From JALSKU01 sp964556545 (GTDB lineage: Bacteria; Campylobacterota; Campylobacteria; Campylobacterales; JALSKU01), in the NCBI GenBank assembly GCA_964556545.1, contig CAZKWE010000048.1, forward strand, positions 1 through 50,092: 50,092 nt of DNA, written 5' to 3'. Below the pieces are notes generated by a model, which saw only the letters and a list, made by a program, of their open reading frames with translations, did no database searches and had not been told where the DNA came from. The position numbers and the translations under genes were made by a program. Shown piece by piece: positions 34,813 to 42,956 of this stretch (positions are counted from its first letter, which is position 1; each line of letters begins with the position of its first letter).

Positions 34813-35277
34813 ATGATAGAGATACCTAATTTTAAAAATATAGATATAAAAAATATAGTTTTTGACTATAACGGTACTTTGGCAAAGGATGGATATTTAA
34901 GTAATGAAACCAAAGAACTATTGCATACGATATGTGGAAAATACTCTGTCTATGTTGTCACGGCAGATACTTTTGGTACCGTAAAAGAGCAATTAAAAGA
35001 GTTTGATTTAAAGATAAAAGTATTAACAAGCAAAGATCATACAAAAGAGAAAGGTGATTTTATAAAGAGCTTGGATAAAAATGTAACTGCATCCGTAGGA
35101 AACGGAAACAATGACAAAACAATGCTTGAATTTTCAGTACTTTCTATCGCTATTGCAGGAAACGAGGGATGTTCAAAAGATACACTTTTGGCAAGTGATA
35201 TTGTTTGCAACAATATAAATGATGCTATAGAGTTGTTTTTATATCCTAAGAGAATAATCGCGACCCTTAGAAAATAA
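34813..35277 (+). CDS. HAD-superfamily protein, soluble P-type-ATPase-like
   Basis: A 154-residue haloacid dehalogenase-fold protein. Motif I is VFDYNGTLA, motif II VVTAD, motif III includes the lysine region TSKDHTKEKG, and motif IV is VGNGNNDKTML. The D-Y-N-G-T form and small size resemble the phosphorylation domain of P-type ATPases and the family named soluble P-type ATPase. It starts one base after selD and ends the plus-strand island. Its substrate is unknown; the tight link to selD suggests a role in selenium or phosphate by-product handling, which is inference. Confidence 0.8.
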   Translation: MIEIPNFKNIDIKNIVFDYNGTLAKDGYLSNETKELLHTICGKYSVYVVTADTFGTVKEQLKEFDLKIKVLTSKDHTKEKGDFIKSLDKNVTASVGNGNNDKTMLEFSVLSIAIAGNEGCSKDTLLASDIVCNNINDAIELFLYPKRIIATLRK

Positions 35278-35285
35278 TCAGTCTC

Positions 35286-37754
35286 TTATTTGCCAAATTT
35301 TTTTAGCAATTCATCTTTTCTTAGTGGTTTGCTAAAGTAAAAACCTTGTCCGTAGTCTATACCCATATGTTCAAGAGCAGACTCTTGGTCTTTTGTTTCA
35401 ATTCCTTCTGCAACCGTATTGTATCCGAAGTTGTCACTTATAGACTTTATAGTTTTTATCATTCCGGCTTCCTTGTCCCCGTTAAACATTATATCTATGA
35501 AGCTTTTATCTATTTTTATATTATCTATGGGTAGTTGTACAAGATAGTTTAATGACGAATATCCTGTGCCAAAGTCATCAAGACAAAATATAAATCCTAA
35601 TTTTTTTATCTCTTTAAGTAGTTTTATATTTTCTTCTACATTTCTCATAAGAGCAGTTTCTGTTATCTCTAAAGCAAAATTACAGGATGATACTTTTTCC
35701 TTATCCATTGCTTCTTGAAAATCATGTAATATTTTTGGATTGTTTAACTGTGCTATTGATACATTGATGGATATATGTTCTAAATTAGCCATGTATTTTT
35801 TAAGCTGTTTAAAATCTTTGCAACTTTGGGAAAACGCAAACAATCCTATATCATATATCAAGTTTAGATTTTCTGCAATCGGTATAAAAATATTTGGCGG
35901 CATATTGCCTAATTTTTTATTATTCCATCTTAAAAGTGCTTCAAGACCCAATATTTTTTTAGATTGTAAAGAGTATTTTGGTTGGTAAACTACATAAAAT
36001 TCATCATTTTCAAGTGCATTTGCCAATTCACGCTCTATATCTATTTGTCTTTGTAATTCCTGAGAAAAATGTTCATTGTAGAATTTATATCCGTTTTTAC
36101 CGTTTACTTTTGAACTGTACATTGCAATATCTGCATTTTTCAATATTGTCTGCAAGTCATTGCCGTCTTCCGGATATATAGAGATGCCTATACTTGCACT
36201 TGTGCTTATTTTTTGATTTTCGATAGTTACAGGTTTTTGTATTAAATTTATAATTCTTTTTGCAATATGATAAATATTGTCTTTTGTGGTATTTTTCGTA
36301 ATAACTATGACGAATTCATCGCCTCCAAATCTGTATATTTTATCTTCTTTATCCATGTTGTGTATAAGTCTGTCACTTATATATTTTAAAAACAAATCAC
36401 CTGTATCGTGTCCTAATGTATCATTGATGGTTTTAAAGTTATCAAGATCCAAAAACAGCAGGGCTATTTTTGTACCGTTTTGCTTTGCATGCTCTATAGT
36501 CTGTTTTATTTCATATTCCATTGCCCTTCTGTTTTTAAGTGATGTAAGCTGATCATGAGTTGCTAAAAAAGCTACTTTTTTTTCTTGCTCTATATAGTCG
36601 GTTATATTTAATTTTACAGCAAGATATCCTATGAGTTTTTTACCTTGATGCATTGGGACAATGGATGCTCTTTCATAAAATATTTTTCCATTTTTATCTT
36701 TGTTGATAAATTCTCCGCTCCATTTTTCTCCTTTATCAAGCTTTTTGTTTATAGTATCGTAAAATTCCTGCGGAAGCAGTCCTGATTTTAGTATTTTTGG
36801 ATTTTTTCCTAAAACCTCTTCTTTTTTGTAGCCGGTATTTCTTATAAAAGCATCATTTACATATGTTATATTTCTATCTTTATCGGTCATAATTACCGTA
36901 TTGTCCGAATTGTCAACTGCATATACAAAAGATATGAGTTTTTTGGTATTTTTAAAAAACAGACTATGTTTGTATATAAAAAGTATCAGTAACAACAGTG
37001 AAATTATCAGTAAAATAAATATATGATTTTTTAAACTTTTTAAATAATTGTAGAAAAAACTGTCTATATACAGATTGACACTGTTGAGATTTGTTTGCAA
37101 TCTGATATGTTTTAATTCTTTTGCCAAAGAGTTGATAGTGTATATATTTGAAATTGTGATTTTTATATCATTACATATATATTGTATATCTTTTGGAGCT
37201 AATTTGCAAGAGTTGTTTAATTGTTTGATACTTTTTTCTATATCTTTTTTGTTTAGATTTATGCCTATAAAAAGTTTTGCCAAATTAAATGTAGCTGTTT
37301 GTATATATCTGTATCTGTTGGTATTTATATTTGTAATCGTATCAAATATATATATCATAGAACTTGTTGTCATAGCATTATATGACTTGTATCTTTCAAT
37401 CAGATTGGCTTTTTTGTGAAATTTCTGATTTAATTCGTCTATGGCATGTAAAATAGTGCGATTTTTTGAAAACAAACTCTCTTTTTTTAAAATTGAAATC
37501 TTTGTTTCAAACTCTTTTTCAAGATTTGCAATATCATCATAATTGATAAAGGTCAATTTTTTTGATAAAAATATATCAAAATTATTATTGATAATAAAAA
37601 GTCTGTTTATTGTTTTTGTATATCTGTTGTATATACTAAAAGTTTCTTTAAATTGCAGAGCTTTATAAAAAAGTATGGCTACAAAAGCAATAAGGATAAA
37701 AAAAAGTATAAAAGCAGGCTCTTTGATATATGTTTTAAATTTATCTATTTTCAT
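35286..37754 (-). CDS. Membrane GGDEF-EAL protein with PAS domain
   Basis: An 822-residue cyclic-di-GMP enzyme. Membrane segments near residues 14-31 and 243-262 enclose a helical periplasmic sensor. Then follow a PAS domain (about 278-390, with NITYVNDAFIRNTGYKKEEV), a GGDEF domain with intact YRFGGDEFVIVI, and an EAL domain with GLEALLRW, ISINVSIAQL and DDFGTGYSSL. Both catalytic motifs are complete, so net activity cannot be told. It overlaps the upstream peroxidase gene by 4 bases, so its sensor may respond to a related oxidative or redox signal. Convergent with the island across an 8-base gap. Confidence 0.93.
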   Translation of the reverse strand: MKIDKFKTYIKEPAFILFFILIAFVAILFYKALQFKETFSIYNRYTKTINRLFIINNNFDIFLSKKLTFINYDDIANLEKEFETKISILKKESLFSKNRTILHAIDELNQKFHKKANLIERYKSYNAMTTSSMIYIFDTITNINTNRYRYIQTATFNLAKLFIGINLNKKDIEKSIKQLNNSCKLAPKDIQYICNDIKITISNIYTINSLAKELKHIRLQTNLNSVNLYIDSFFYNYLKSLKNHIFILLIISLLLLILFIYKHSLFFKNTKKLISFVYAVDNSDNTVIMTDKDRNITYVNDAFIRNTGYKKEEVLGKNPKILKSGLLPQEFYDTINKKLDKGEKWSGEFINKDKNGKIFYERASIVPMHQGKKLIGYLAVKLNITDYIEQEKKVAFLATHDQLTSLKNRRAMEYEIKQTIEHAKQNGTKIALLFLDLDNFKTINDTLGHDTGDLFLKYISDRLIHNMDKEDKIYRFGGDEFVIVITKNTTKDNIYHIAKRIINLIQKPVTIENQKISTSASIGISIYPEDGNDLQTILKNADIAMYSSKVNGKNGYKFYNEHFSQELQRQIDIERELANALENDEFYVVYQPKYSLQSKKILGLEALLRWNNKKLGNMPPNIFIPIAENLNLIYDIGLFAFSQSCKDFKQLKKYMANLEHISINVSIAQLNNPKILHDFQEAMDKEKVSSCNFALEITETALMRNVEENIKLLKEIKKLGFIFCLDDFGTGYSSLNYLVQLPIDNIKIDKSFIDIMFNGDKEAGMIKTIKSISDNFGYNTVAEGIETKDQESALEHMGIDYGQGFYFSKPLRKDELLKKFGK

Positions 37755-38656
37755 TGTTTTGGCAATTTTCCCGTTAGTGAAATTAAAAATGCAATGATTT
37801 TATTTATATCATCCTGTTTTGCTTTTTTACCCAATTGGTAACTTATCATAAATTTGACCATATCACTTAGTTTGGTATATCTTCCGTCGTACAAATATGG
37901 TGCAGTAAGTGAAATATTTCTTAAAGTCGGAACTTTAAAAAAGTATTTGTCAAGCTTATTGTGAGTTACTTCATATCTACCGAGACTTTTGCTTTTGGCT
38001 TCTTTAAAAACCCCGAATTTTGCATATAAGTTTCCGCCTATATTGATACCGTTATGACAGGATATGCACCCTTTGCTTTTAAAAAGTTCATAACCCTCTT
38101 TTTGTATTTTTGTGATGGCATTTTTATCCCCTCTTAAATATTTGTCAAAAGGAGCATTCGGGGTAATAAGTGTTTTTTCATATTCGGCAATTGCATCAGT
38201 TATGTTTTCTTTTGTTATTCCGTTTTTATAGATAGCATCAAACTCTTTTTTATAAGAACTCTTTTTAAGAGTTTTTATAAGATTGGGAAAATTATTGCCC
38301 ATTTCCACAGGGTTTTCTATGGGAGATGCGGCTTGTTCTTGTAAATCTTTTGCTCTTCCGTTCCAAAATTGAACAAAATTGTATCTTGAATTTAAAACAG
38401 TAGGAGAATTTATATTGCCTGATTGGTTATTTATGCCTATGGAAAACTGTCTGTTATCATCTCCCCCGTCACTTAGTATATGACAATTTACACATGCAAC
38501 AGTATTGTTTTTTGAAAGTATGGTGTCAAAAAAGAGTTTTTTGCCAAGAGTTGCTTTTTGTGGATTTATGTCAGTAACTTTTAAAGGAATGGGAGTTATA
38601 TCATTTGCCATAAGAAAAGATAGAGTAAAAAACAGCATAAAACATTTTTTAAGCAT
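37751..38656 (-). CDS. Di-haem cytochrome c peroxidase
   Basis: Periplasmic di-haem peroxidase of the CcpA/MauG family, 301 residues, which reduces hydrogen peroxide with electrons from cytochrome c. A short signal peptide (to about residue 17) is followed by haem motif CVNCH at 55-59, the FWNGRAKDLQEQA and PVEMG blocks around 98-119, and the second motif CISCH at 197-201. It is the first gene of a two-gene operon with the GGDEF-EAL protein (4-base overlap). AAGGA lies 13 bases before the ATG, a weak spacing. The 268-bp inverted-repeat element lies 25 bases upstream. Confidence 0.9.
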   Translation of the reverse strand: MLKKCFMLFFTLSFLMANDITPIPLKVTDINPQKATLGKKLFFDTILSKNNTVACVNCHILSDGGDDNRQFSIGINNQSGNINSPTVLNSRYNFVQFWNGRAKDLQEQAASPIENPVEMGNNFPNLIKTLKKSSYKKEFDAIYKNGITKENITDAIAEYEKTLITPNAPFDKYLRGDKNAITKIQKEGYELFKSKGCISCHNGINIGGNLYAKFGVFKEAKSKSLGRYEVTHNKLDKYFFKVPTLRNISLTAPYLYDGRYTKLSDMVKFMISYQLGKKAKQDDINKIIAFLISLTGKLPKQ

Positions 38657-38681
38657 ATTGATATAATTATCCTTTTTTTTA

Positions 38682-38949
38682 GGGTACCTCCAATAACCTA
38701 TATAGAGCCCATAGCTTTGTCAGTTTGTTTATAGACAAGGCTCAACGACAAAGGCGATGCCAAAGCATCGTTGAGGAGTTGTAACGAAGTATATAGGCAA
38801 ACTGACAAAGCCCGAAGGGAAGGTATATAAGGCACAACCTTTCGTAAAATAAATTCTTGAATTACCTACGGGTAGTCCTGCAAATTTCTTTTACAAAATT
38901 TTATGCCTCATCTGCCTTCTATGGACTGTATAGGTTATTGGAGATACCC
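38682..38949. mobile_element. 268-bp element with terminal inverted repeats (MITE-like or structured RNA)
   Basis: The only gap longer than 300 bases in the window (38657-38991). Its ends are inverted repeats of about 31 bases: the left starts GGGTACCTCCAATAACC and the reverse complement of the right starts GGGTATCTCCAATAACC, with two substitutions and a 2-base indel. Inside are further nested repeats: GCTTTGTCAGTTTG with CAAACTGACAAAGC, and CTCAACGA with TCGTTGAG around GATGC-CAAA-GCATC. There is no open frame for a transposase. TTA flanks both ends. A MITE is the first choice; a large folded RNA or leader of the peroxidase gene is the alternative. Confidence 0.6.
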
Positions 38950-38991
38950 TTAAATTATTACTATAAAATTATATCATATTTTTTAAAATTT

Positions 38992-39264
38992 TTAATATGT
39001 TAATATTATTTTTCCACTGTATCCTGCTTTTTGTATGGCATTTAATATAGCATTTTTCGTAACTTTGCTATCATTGTAGATAACTTTAGCTTTTTGGGTA
39101 TTTAATCTCACTTTTGCTTTTATGATTCCTTTTGTATTTTTCAAACTCTTTTTAATAGCAGTTGTACAAAGAGGACATGTCATGCCTTCTATCTTTATAA
39201 CAACAGTTTTTGTTTGTGCAAACAGCATAGTTGTCAGCACCAAAGCCGATACAATTTTTTTCAT
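38992..39264 (-). CDS. MerP-like periplasmic metal-binding protein
   Basis: A 90-residue protein with a signal peptide (MKKIVSALVLTTMLFA) and one heavy-metal-associated domain: IKIEGMTCPLCTTAIKKSL carries the CxxC site, followed by the VRLNTQKAKVIYND strand. Size and layout match MerP, which hands Hg(II) to MerT. ATG 39264 overlaps by 4 bases (ATGA) the stop of the alternative-frame end of the MerT fusion, which shows that the second frame is meaningful. No mercuric reductase or MerR is present here, so the ligand may not be mercury. The start at 39291 is rejected as lacking a ribosome site. Confidence 0.85.
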   Translation of the reverse strand: MKKIVSALVLTTMLFAQTKTVVIKIEGMTCPLCTTAIKKSLKNTKGIIKAKVRLNTQKAKVIYNDSKVTKNAILNAIQKAGYSGKIILTY

Positions 39265-39846
39265 AATAACTCCAATACATATCCTATCCAATACGGATAT
39301 GAAATCATAAATCCGACAAAAAAAGTTCCAAGCAATAGATAAATTTTATAATTTTTACATAGTGGCGTACTGCAAAGCAGTACATTTTTTCTTTTTTTTT
39401 GCATAATCATACCACAAATATATCATAAGCAATATTGCTAATAGAGTAAAATATATTTTATAAGGAGCAAAAATTTGTAAAAATGTTAGTGATCCCATAC
39501 TAACACCAAAGAGTAAAAACAAAAGAGGTGCCAAACAACAACTGCTCGCAAGAATAGCTGAAATCAGCGAACCTACAATAACAGTATAAAACTTTTTATC
39601 ATTATTGTTTTCTAACTCACATTCATAACCTTTTACTAACGATATAACTGTTAGCTCTTTTGTTTTGGTTTTGACTTGGTAGTAAATTCCTTGATTTTTT
39701 GCAAATCTTTTTATATTTTCAACACTTGAGAGAGAATTTAATTCAATGTCAAGTATGCCTTCATTTCCAAGCTCTTCCCAAGCCTCTTTTGTTTTTAAAA
39801 CAGGCATGGGACAGGCAAGATTTTTGCAATCTACTTTTATAATCAT
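39261..39846 (-). CDS. YedF/TusA-domain-MerT fusion, frame changes at A9-G-A6 tract
   Basis: The first frame (39846-39355, 163 residues) has a TusA/YedF-like domain (CKNLACPMPVLKTKEAW, ...VKGYECEL) and two MerT-like helices with the pair SSCCLAPLL. It then runs into A9-G-A6 (39400-39385 on the minus strand) and ends early in non-homologous residues. In the +1 frame the sequence continues with LLCSTPLCKNYK and a third helix ending SYPYWIGYVLELL, just the cytoplasmic cysteine pair and last helix of MerT, and stops at 39261 overlapping merP. Full length would be about 194 residues after loss of one A. Slippage, phase variation, true mutation or sequencing error are all possible. It overlaps the upstream gene by 4 bases. 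Confidence 0.82.
39385..39400 (-). other. Slippery homopolymer tract in the MerT fusion
   Basis: On the coding strand the tract reads A9, G, A6. It lies exactly where the reading frame must shift by one base for the MerT domain to be completed. Long A-runs of this kind allow transcriptional slippage and phase variation. Confidence 0.75.
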
Positions 39847-40931
39847 AGTGCTTGCGAAGTAAATCTATAACTAAAGCTTTTGGGCATATAGTAGTTTAAA
39901 ACTTCATCATACACTTCCGCATAAGGATATCCAAGCATATTTAAAGGATACTGAATAGGCTTTGGAAAGAGTGTAAAATCTCTTCCCCAATTAAAACCAA
40001 CCCAATTCATTTCCCACGAATGAAGGTATTTTTCTTTTAATTTTTGAACTTTCGCATTGTTAAATTTCAAATTTTCAACAAGTTCGAGTTTTGTAATATC
40101 TGCCGGGTCTGAAGGTATCCAGCCAATTCCGGGTATATAGTATTCTACTCTACAGTGCTGCCATGTCGTAATATCGGCAAAACCGTTTTTGTCAGCTTTT
40201 CCAAGTGCTTTTGAAAAATGAGACAAACCAAGTCTTATACCAAAAACTTCGCGTGAAGGGATACCGGCTGATCGCAAAAGTGCTACAAAAAGTGAGCTTA
40301 TATCGGTACATTTTCCGCCAAAATATCCACTATCTATCATTTTGCCTGCATTGCCGGTACCGCATCCTATAACTTTCGGATCTCTGAAAGTTACCCGTGT
40401 TACCCAGTCATATATAGCTTTAACTTTTTCAAATCTGTCGTTTATGCCGTTTGTCAACTCTTTTGCTTTGTCTGCAATTTTACCATTTGTCGGTATATGA
40501 TATGTTGGTTGCAAAAAAAGTTTTATATCGTTTGGCACGGGCAGATTTAGTTTGCTTGCTTTTTCTATAAGTTGTGGATTTACACTTCTGTATTTTGTTT
40601 CAATTTCCATTTCCAAATGTAATATTTTCTTTTTACTGCTTTTTCTCCATTTTGTATACAATACTTTGGCATCGTATGGATTTTTACAATTTATATCAAA
40701 TGAGTTATAATTGCCACGAAAGTTTAAAAACTTTACTTTTTGAAATTCTGCATTAAAAGGTAGCGGATTCCACAATCTTGCAGGAAAATCTTTTTCATCA
40801 TATTTAAGATCGAAATCTTGTATAACTTTGAATTTTCTAAAATCACCTTCATTTGCCAATAAAAAAGTTGGTGATATTGCCAGTATGCCCGTCCCAATAG
40901 CACTATTTTTTAAAAAAATTCTTCTTTTCAT
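39843..40931 (-). CDS. Tat-exported transglutaminase-like protein
   Basis: A 362-residue protein with a Tat-type signal (MKRRIFLKNSAIGTGILAIS) and a transglutaminase-core domain: the catalytic cysteine in GGKCTDISSLFVALLRSAGIPSR, the histidine in WQHCRVEYY and the aspartate in IPSDPAD. Bacterial members are usually cysteine peptidases or amidases of unknown substrate. I start at 40931, where AAGGATAAACA precedes ATG and the signal peptide begins; the 35-residue upstream extension is unlike a protein. It leads an operon with the YedF-MerT fusion (4-base overlap) and MerP, so it is probably part of the same process. Confidence 0.82.
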   Translation of the reverse strand: MKRRIFLKNSAIGTGILAISPTFLLANEGDFRKFKVIQDFDLKYDEKDFPARLWNPLPFNAEFQKVKFLNFRGNYNSFDINCKNPYDAKVLYTKWRKSSKKKILHLEMEIETKYRSVNPQLIEKASKLNLPVPNDIKLFLQPTYHIPTNGKIADKAKELTNGINDRFEKVKAIYDWVTRVTFRDPKVIGCGTGNAGKMIDSGYFGGKCTDISSLFVALLRSAGIPSREVFGIRLGLSHFSKALGKADKNGFADITTWQHCRVEYYIPGIGWIPSDPADITKLELVENLKFNNAKVQKLKEKYLHSWEMNWVGFNWGRDFTLFPKPIQYPLNMLGYPYAEVYDEVLNYYMPKSFSYRFTSQAL

Positions 40932-41124
40932 ATTGTTTATCCTTGATAATTTTATTGCAAAAAAATCAAGACAATAAATGTTGCATGAAGGGGTTATGAA
41001 GTTAGCAATATTTATGTCAGCCCAACCCTTGGGCAATTTGCTGATAAAATTATAGTAAAAAAAAGTTATATATGGCTTAAAAGTTTACTATAGACATCCT
41101 TTAGTTATTTTAAGACAAATATGA

Positions 41125-41130
41125 TATAAT
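41125..41130 (+). promoter_or_regulatory. -10 box of tRNA-Ser
   Basis: TATAAT lies 14 bases before the tRNA 5' end, inside an AGACAA-N13-TTGTCT inverted repeat. Confidence 0.6.
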
Positions 41131-41144
41131 CTTGTCTGATTTTT

Positions 41145-41233
41145 GGGCAGATGGGAGAGCTGGTTTAATCCAGTCGCCTGGAACGCGGCCGTAGGGAAAC
41201 CTACCGGGGGTTCGAATCCCCCTCTGCCCGCCA
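41145..41233 (+). tRNA. tRNA-Ser (anticodon GGA)
   Basis: An 89-base class II tRNA. The acceptor GGGCAGA pairs with TCTGCCC, the anticodon arm GTCGC-CTGGAAC-GCGGC carries anticodon GGA, the variable arm is GTAGG-GAAA-CCTAC, the T loop is TTCGAAT-like, and CCA is encoded. It decodes UCC and UCU. It stands alone on the plus strand between two minus-strand operons. Confidence 0.95.
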
Positions 41234-41268
41234 TACTGTCTTGCATTTTGGATGCTTAAAGGTTTGTT

Positions 41269-41913
41269 TTATTTTTCGCTTTCTTCTATCGGTAAAAATC
41301 TGTATTCTACCGGATTAAAATACTCAAGAGCCCCATCTTCTATATGATAATACCATCCTTGTATAAATAATTTATTATCATTGACCCTGTTTGTTACAAC
41401 GGGATATGTTAAGAGATTTTTCATTTGCTCGACAACATTGAATTTTTCAGTAGCACTTAAAAGTTTTTCCTTATTGCCGTTTCCAACAAGATTAAGAGCT
41501 TGATTTTTTGCACTTTCTCCAAAACGCAACCATTTCTTGAGATGAATTTCTTCATTATTATCCGGTATGTCTTCATAAAGTGCTTTACATGCCCCACAGT
41601 GAGTATGCCCGCATATAATGATATTTTCAACTTTTAAGTGTACCAAAGCATATTCTATGACCGCCGGTGTAGCTGAACATTCACAATCCGGATCAAAAGG
41701 TGGAACGAAATTTCCTATATTTCTTGTTACAAAAAGATCTCCCGGTCTTGTCATGGTTAAAAGATTTGGTATAATTCTTGAATCACTACAAGATATAAAA
41801 AGTGTTTTCGGGCTTTGTCCTTTTGTTACTAAATCCTTAAAAAGATGGATATATTTTTTTTTATATTCATCTTTAAATCTTTGATGGCTTTTTACAAGAG
41901 TGCTGATACTCAT
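41269..41913 (-). CDS. Beta-class carbonic anhydrase
   Basis: A 214-residue enzyme that interconverts CO2 and bicarbonate. Zinc ligands and the catalytic dyad are visible: C42, D44 and R46 in SCSDSR, and H103 and C106 in GHTHCGAC. There is no signal peptide, so cytoplasmic. It is the last gene of a packed minus-strand operon and overlaps arginine kinase by 4 bases. It may supply bicarbonate for carboxylation or help manage CO2 from formate oxidation; the second idea is inference. Confidence 0.94.
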   Translation of the reverse strand: MSISTLVKSHQRFKDEYKKKYIHLFKDLVTKGQSPKTLFISCSDSRIIPNLLTMTRPGDLFVTRNIGNFVPPFDPDCECSATPAVIEYALVHLKVENIIICGHTHCGACKALYEDIPDNNEEIHLKKWLRFGESAKNQALNLVGNGNKEKLLSATEKFNVVEQMKNLLTYPVVTNRVNDNKLFIQGWYYHIEDGALEYFNPVEYRFLPIEESEK

Positions 41914-42956
41914 AATATACCCTTTTTTGCTTGGTTTTGTTCTGTTTTGATAAGTTCTTTTACTCCGTTATACATATCCGTTACGGCCTCAACTTCTGTT
42001 ATTCCCAGGCGACGACGATTGCTGATATCGTATATTGCATCTTTGCTATCGGAATGTTCGCCATGTATTCCTCTGATTTGCAAATGGTGTTTGTCTGTTA
42101 TCGTTTTTAGTGTATCAATATCTTTGGATAAATTTGGCAATGCTATATGAACACTTGCTCTCATGGCTGTCCCGAGATTTGTAGGACATGAAGTGATGTA
42201 TCCTAAATGTTTACTGTAAGAAAATGGAACTTTATCCTGTATATGGTTTATGGCATTTACCAATCGAGCAAATACCTCTTTGATATCTCCGCCTTTTTGC
42301 ATTGAGATGATACGAAGCTGATCTTCTTCATTAACCCATACAAGAAAAGTTTTATCGTTATTGTGAAAAATACCTCTGCCTGAGGGCCAGTCTCTGTTAA
42401 GACCCGCAGCATCTAAAAAACGATCCCCTTCTTTAAATAAAAAATGATCTTTTATAAGTTGCATTTGTATCTGTTTTGACATACCCAAAAGCGGATAGTA
42501 ACGACCTGATAGTTCACCTTGTAAGGTGCTAAGTGCCTTTATGACTTTGCTTTCGACTTCATCTCTTTGTTTTTTTGATATAGCAGGCCCCAAAGGCATT
42601 TTATCTATATTTCGTCCTACTCTTATCCTTGTAGATATGATATATTTTCCTTCCGGATCCGGATTTGGAGCATTTAAAATATCGGGATTTAGATTGCTTT
42701 TGTGCATATCCTCTTTTTTAAAACCGTGATATTCTTTGATAATAGGATCAAACAAAGGAGCAAAAAGATCATAAGATTCTTTATCTCCGGCATATACTCC
42801 TATGCTGCTGTCCGGATTTACTACTCCGGAATTTATGGCTTTTTGAAGAGTAAAACCGTTGGATGTTTTTTTATCTTTTAGCCCTTCATAAACTTCTTTT
42901 GTCAAATATTTGCAAAGTAGTGATTTGCAATTTTTTGGGAAATTTGGATAACTCAT
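41910..42956 (-). CDS. Arginine kinase (full-length phosphagen kinase)
   Basis: A 348-residue ATP:guanidino phosphotransferase with both the small N-terminal helical domain and the catalytic domain, so not the McsB type. The reactive cysteine is C257 in the signature CPTNLGTAMRASVHI; E211 lies in FLVWVNEEDQLRIISMQKGG; ISTRIRVGRN binds ATP. The N-terminal guanidino loop SSIGVYAGDKESYDLFAPLF resembles the arginine-specific loop of arthropod enzymes. It would store high-energy phosphate as phosphoarginine, rare among bacteria. It overlaps carbonic anhydrase and the upstream membrane protein gene by 4 bases each. Horizontal origin from an animal-like source is inferred from the resemblance. Confidence 0.92.
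   Translation of the reverse strand: MSYPNFPKNCKSLLCKYLTKEVYEGLKDKKTSNGFTLQKAINSGVVNPDSSIGVYAGDKESYDLFAPLFDPIIKEYHGFKKEDMHKSNLNPDILNAPNPDPEGKYIISTRIRVGRNIDKMPLGPAISKKQRDEVESKVIKALSTLQGELSGRYYPLLGMSKQIQMQLIKDHFLFKEGDRFLDAAGLNRDWPSGRGIFHNNDKTFLVWVNEEDQLRIISMQKGGDIKEVFARLVNAINHIQDKVPFSYSKHLGYITSCPTNLGTAMRASVHIALPNLSKDIDTLKTITDKHHLQIRGIHGEHSDSKDAIYDISNRRRLGITEVEAVTDMYNGVKELIKTEQNQAKKGIL

Noticed and set aside
38682..38949. Insertion sequence or CRISPR array
   Set aside because: There is no transposase frame and no regularly spaced direct repeats; only nested inverted repeats are present.
38992..40931. Classical mercury resistance operon
   Set aside because: MerT- and MerP-like parts are present, but merA and merR are absent and the MerT is fused to a YedF-like domain, so mercury detoxification is not supported.
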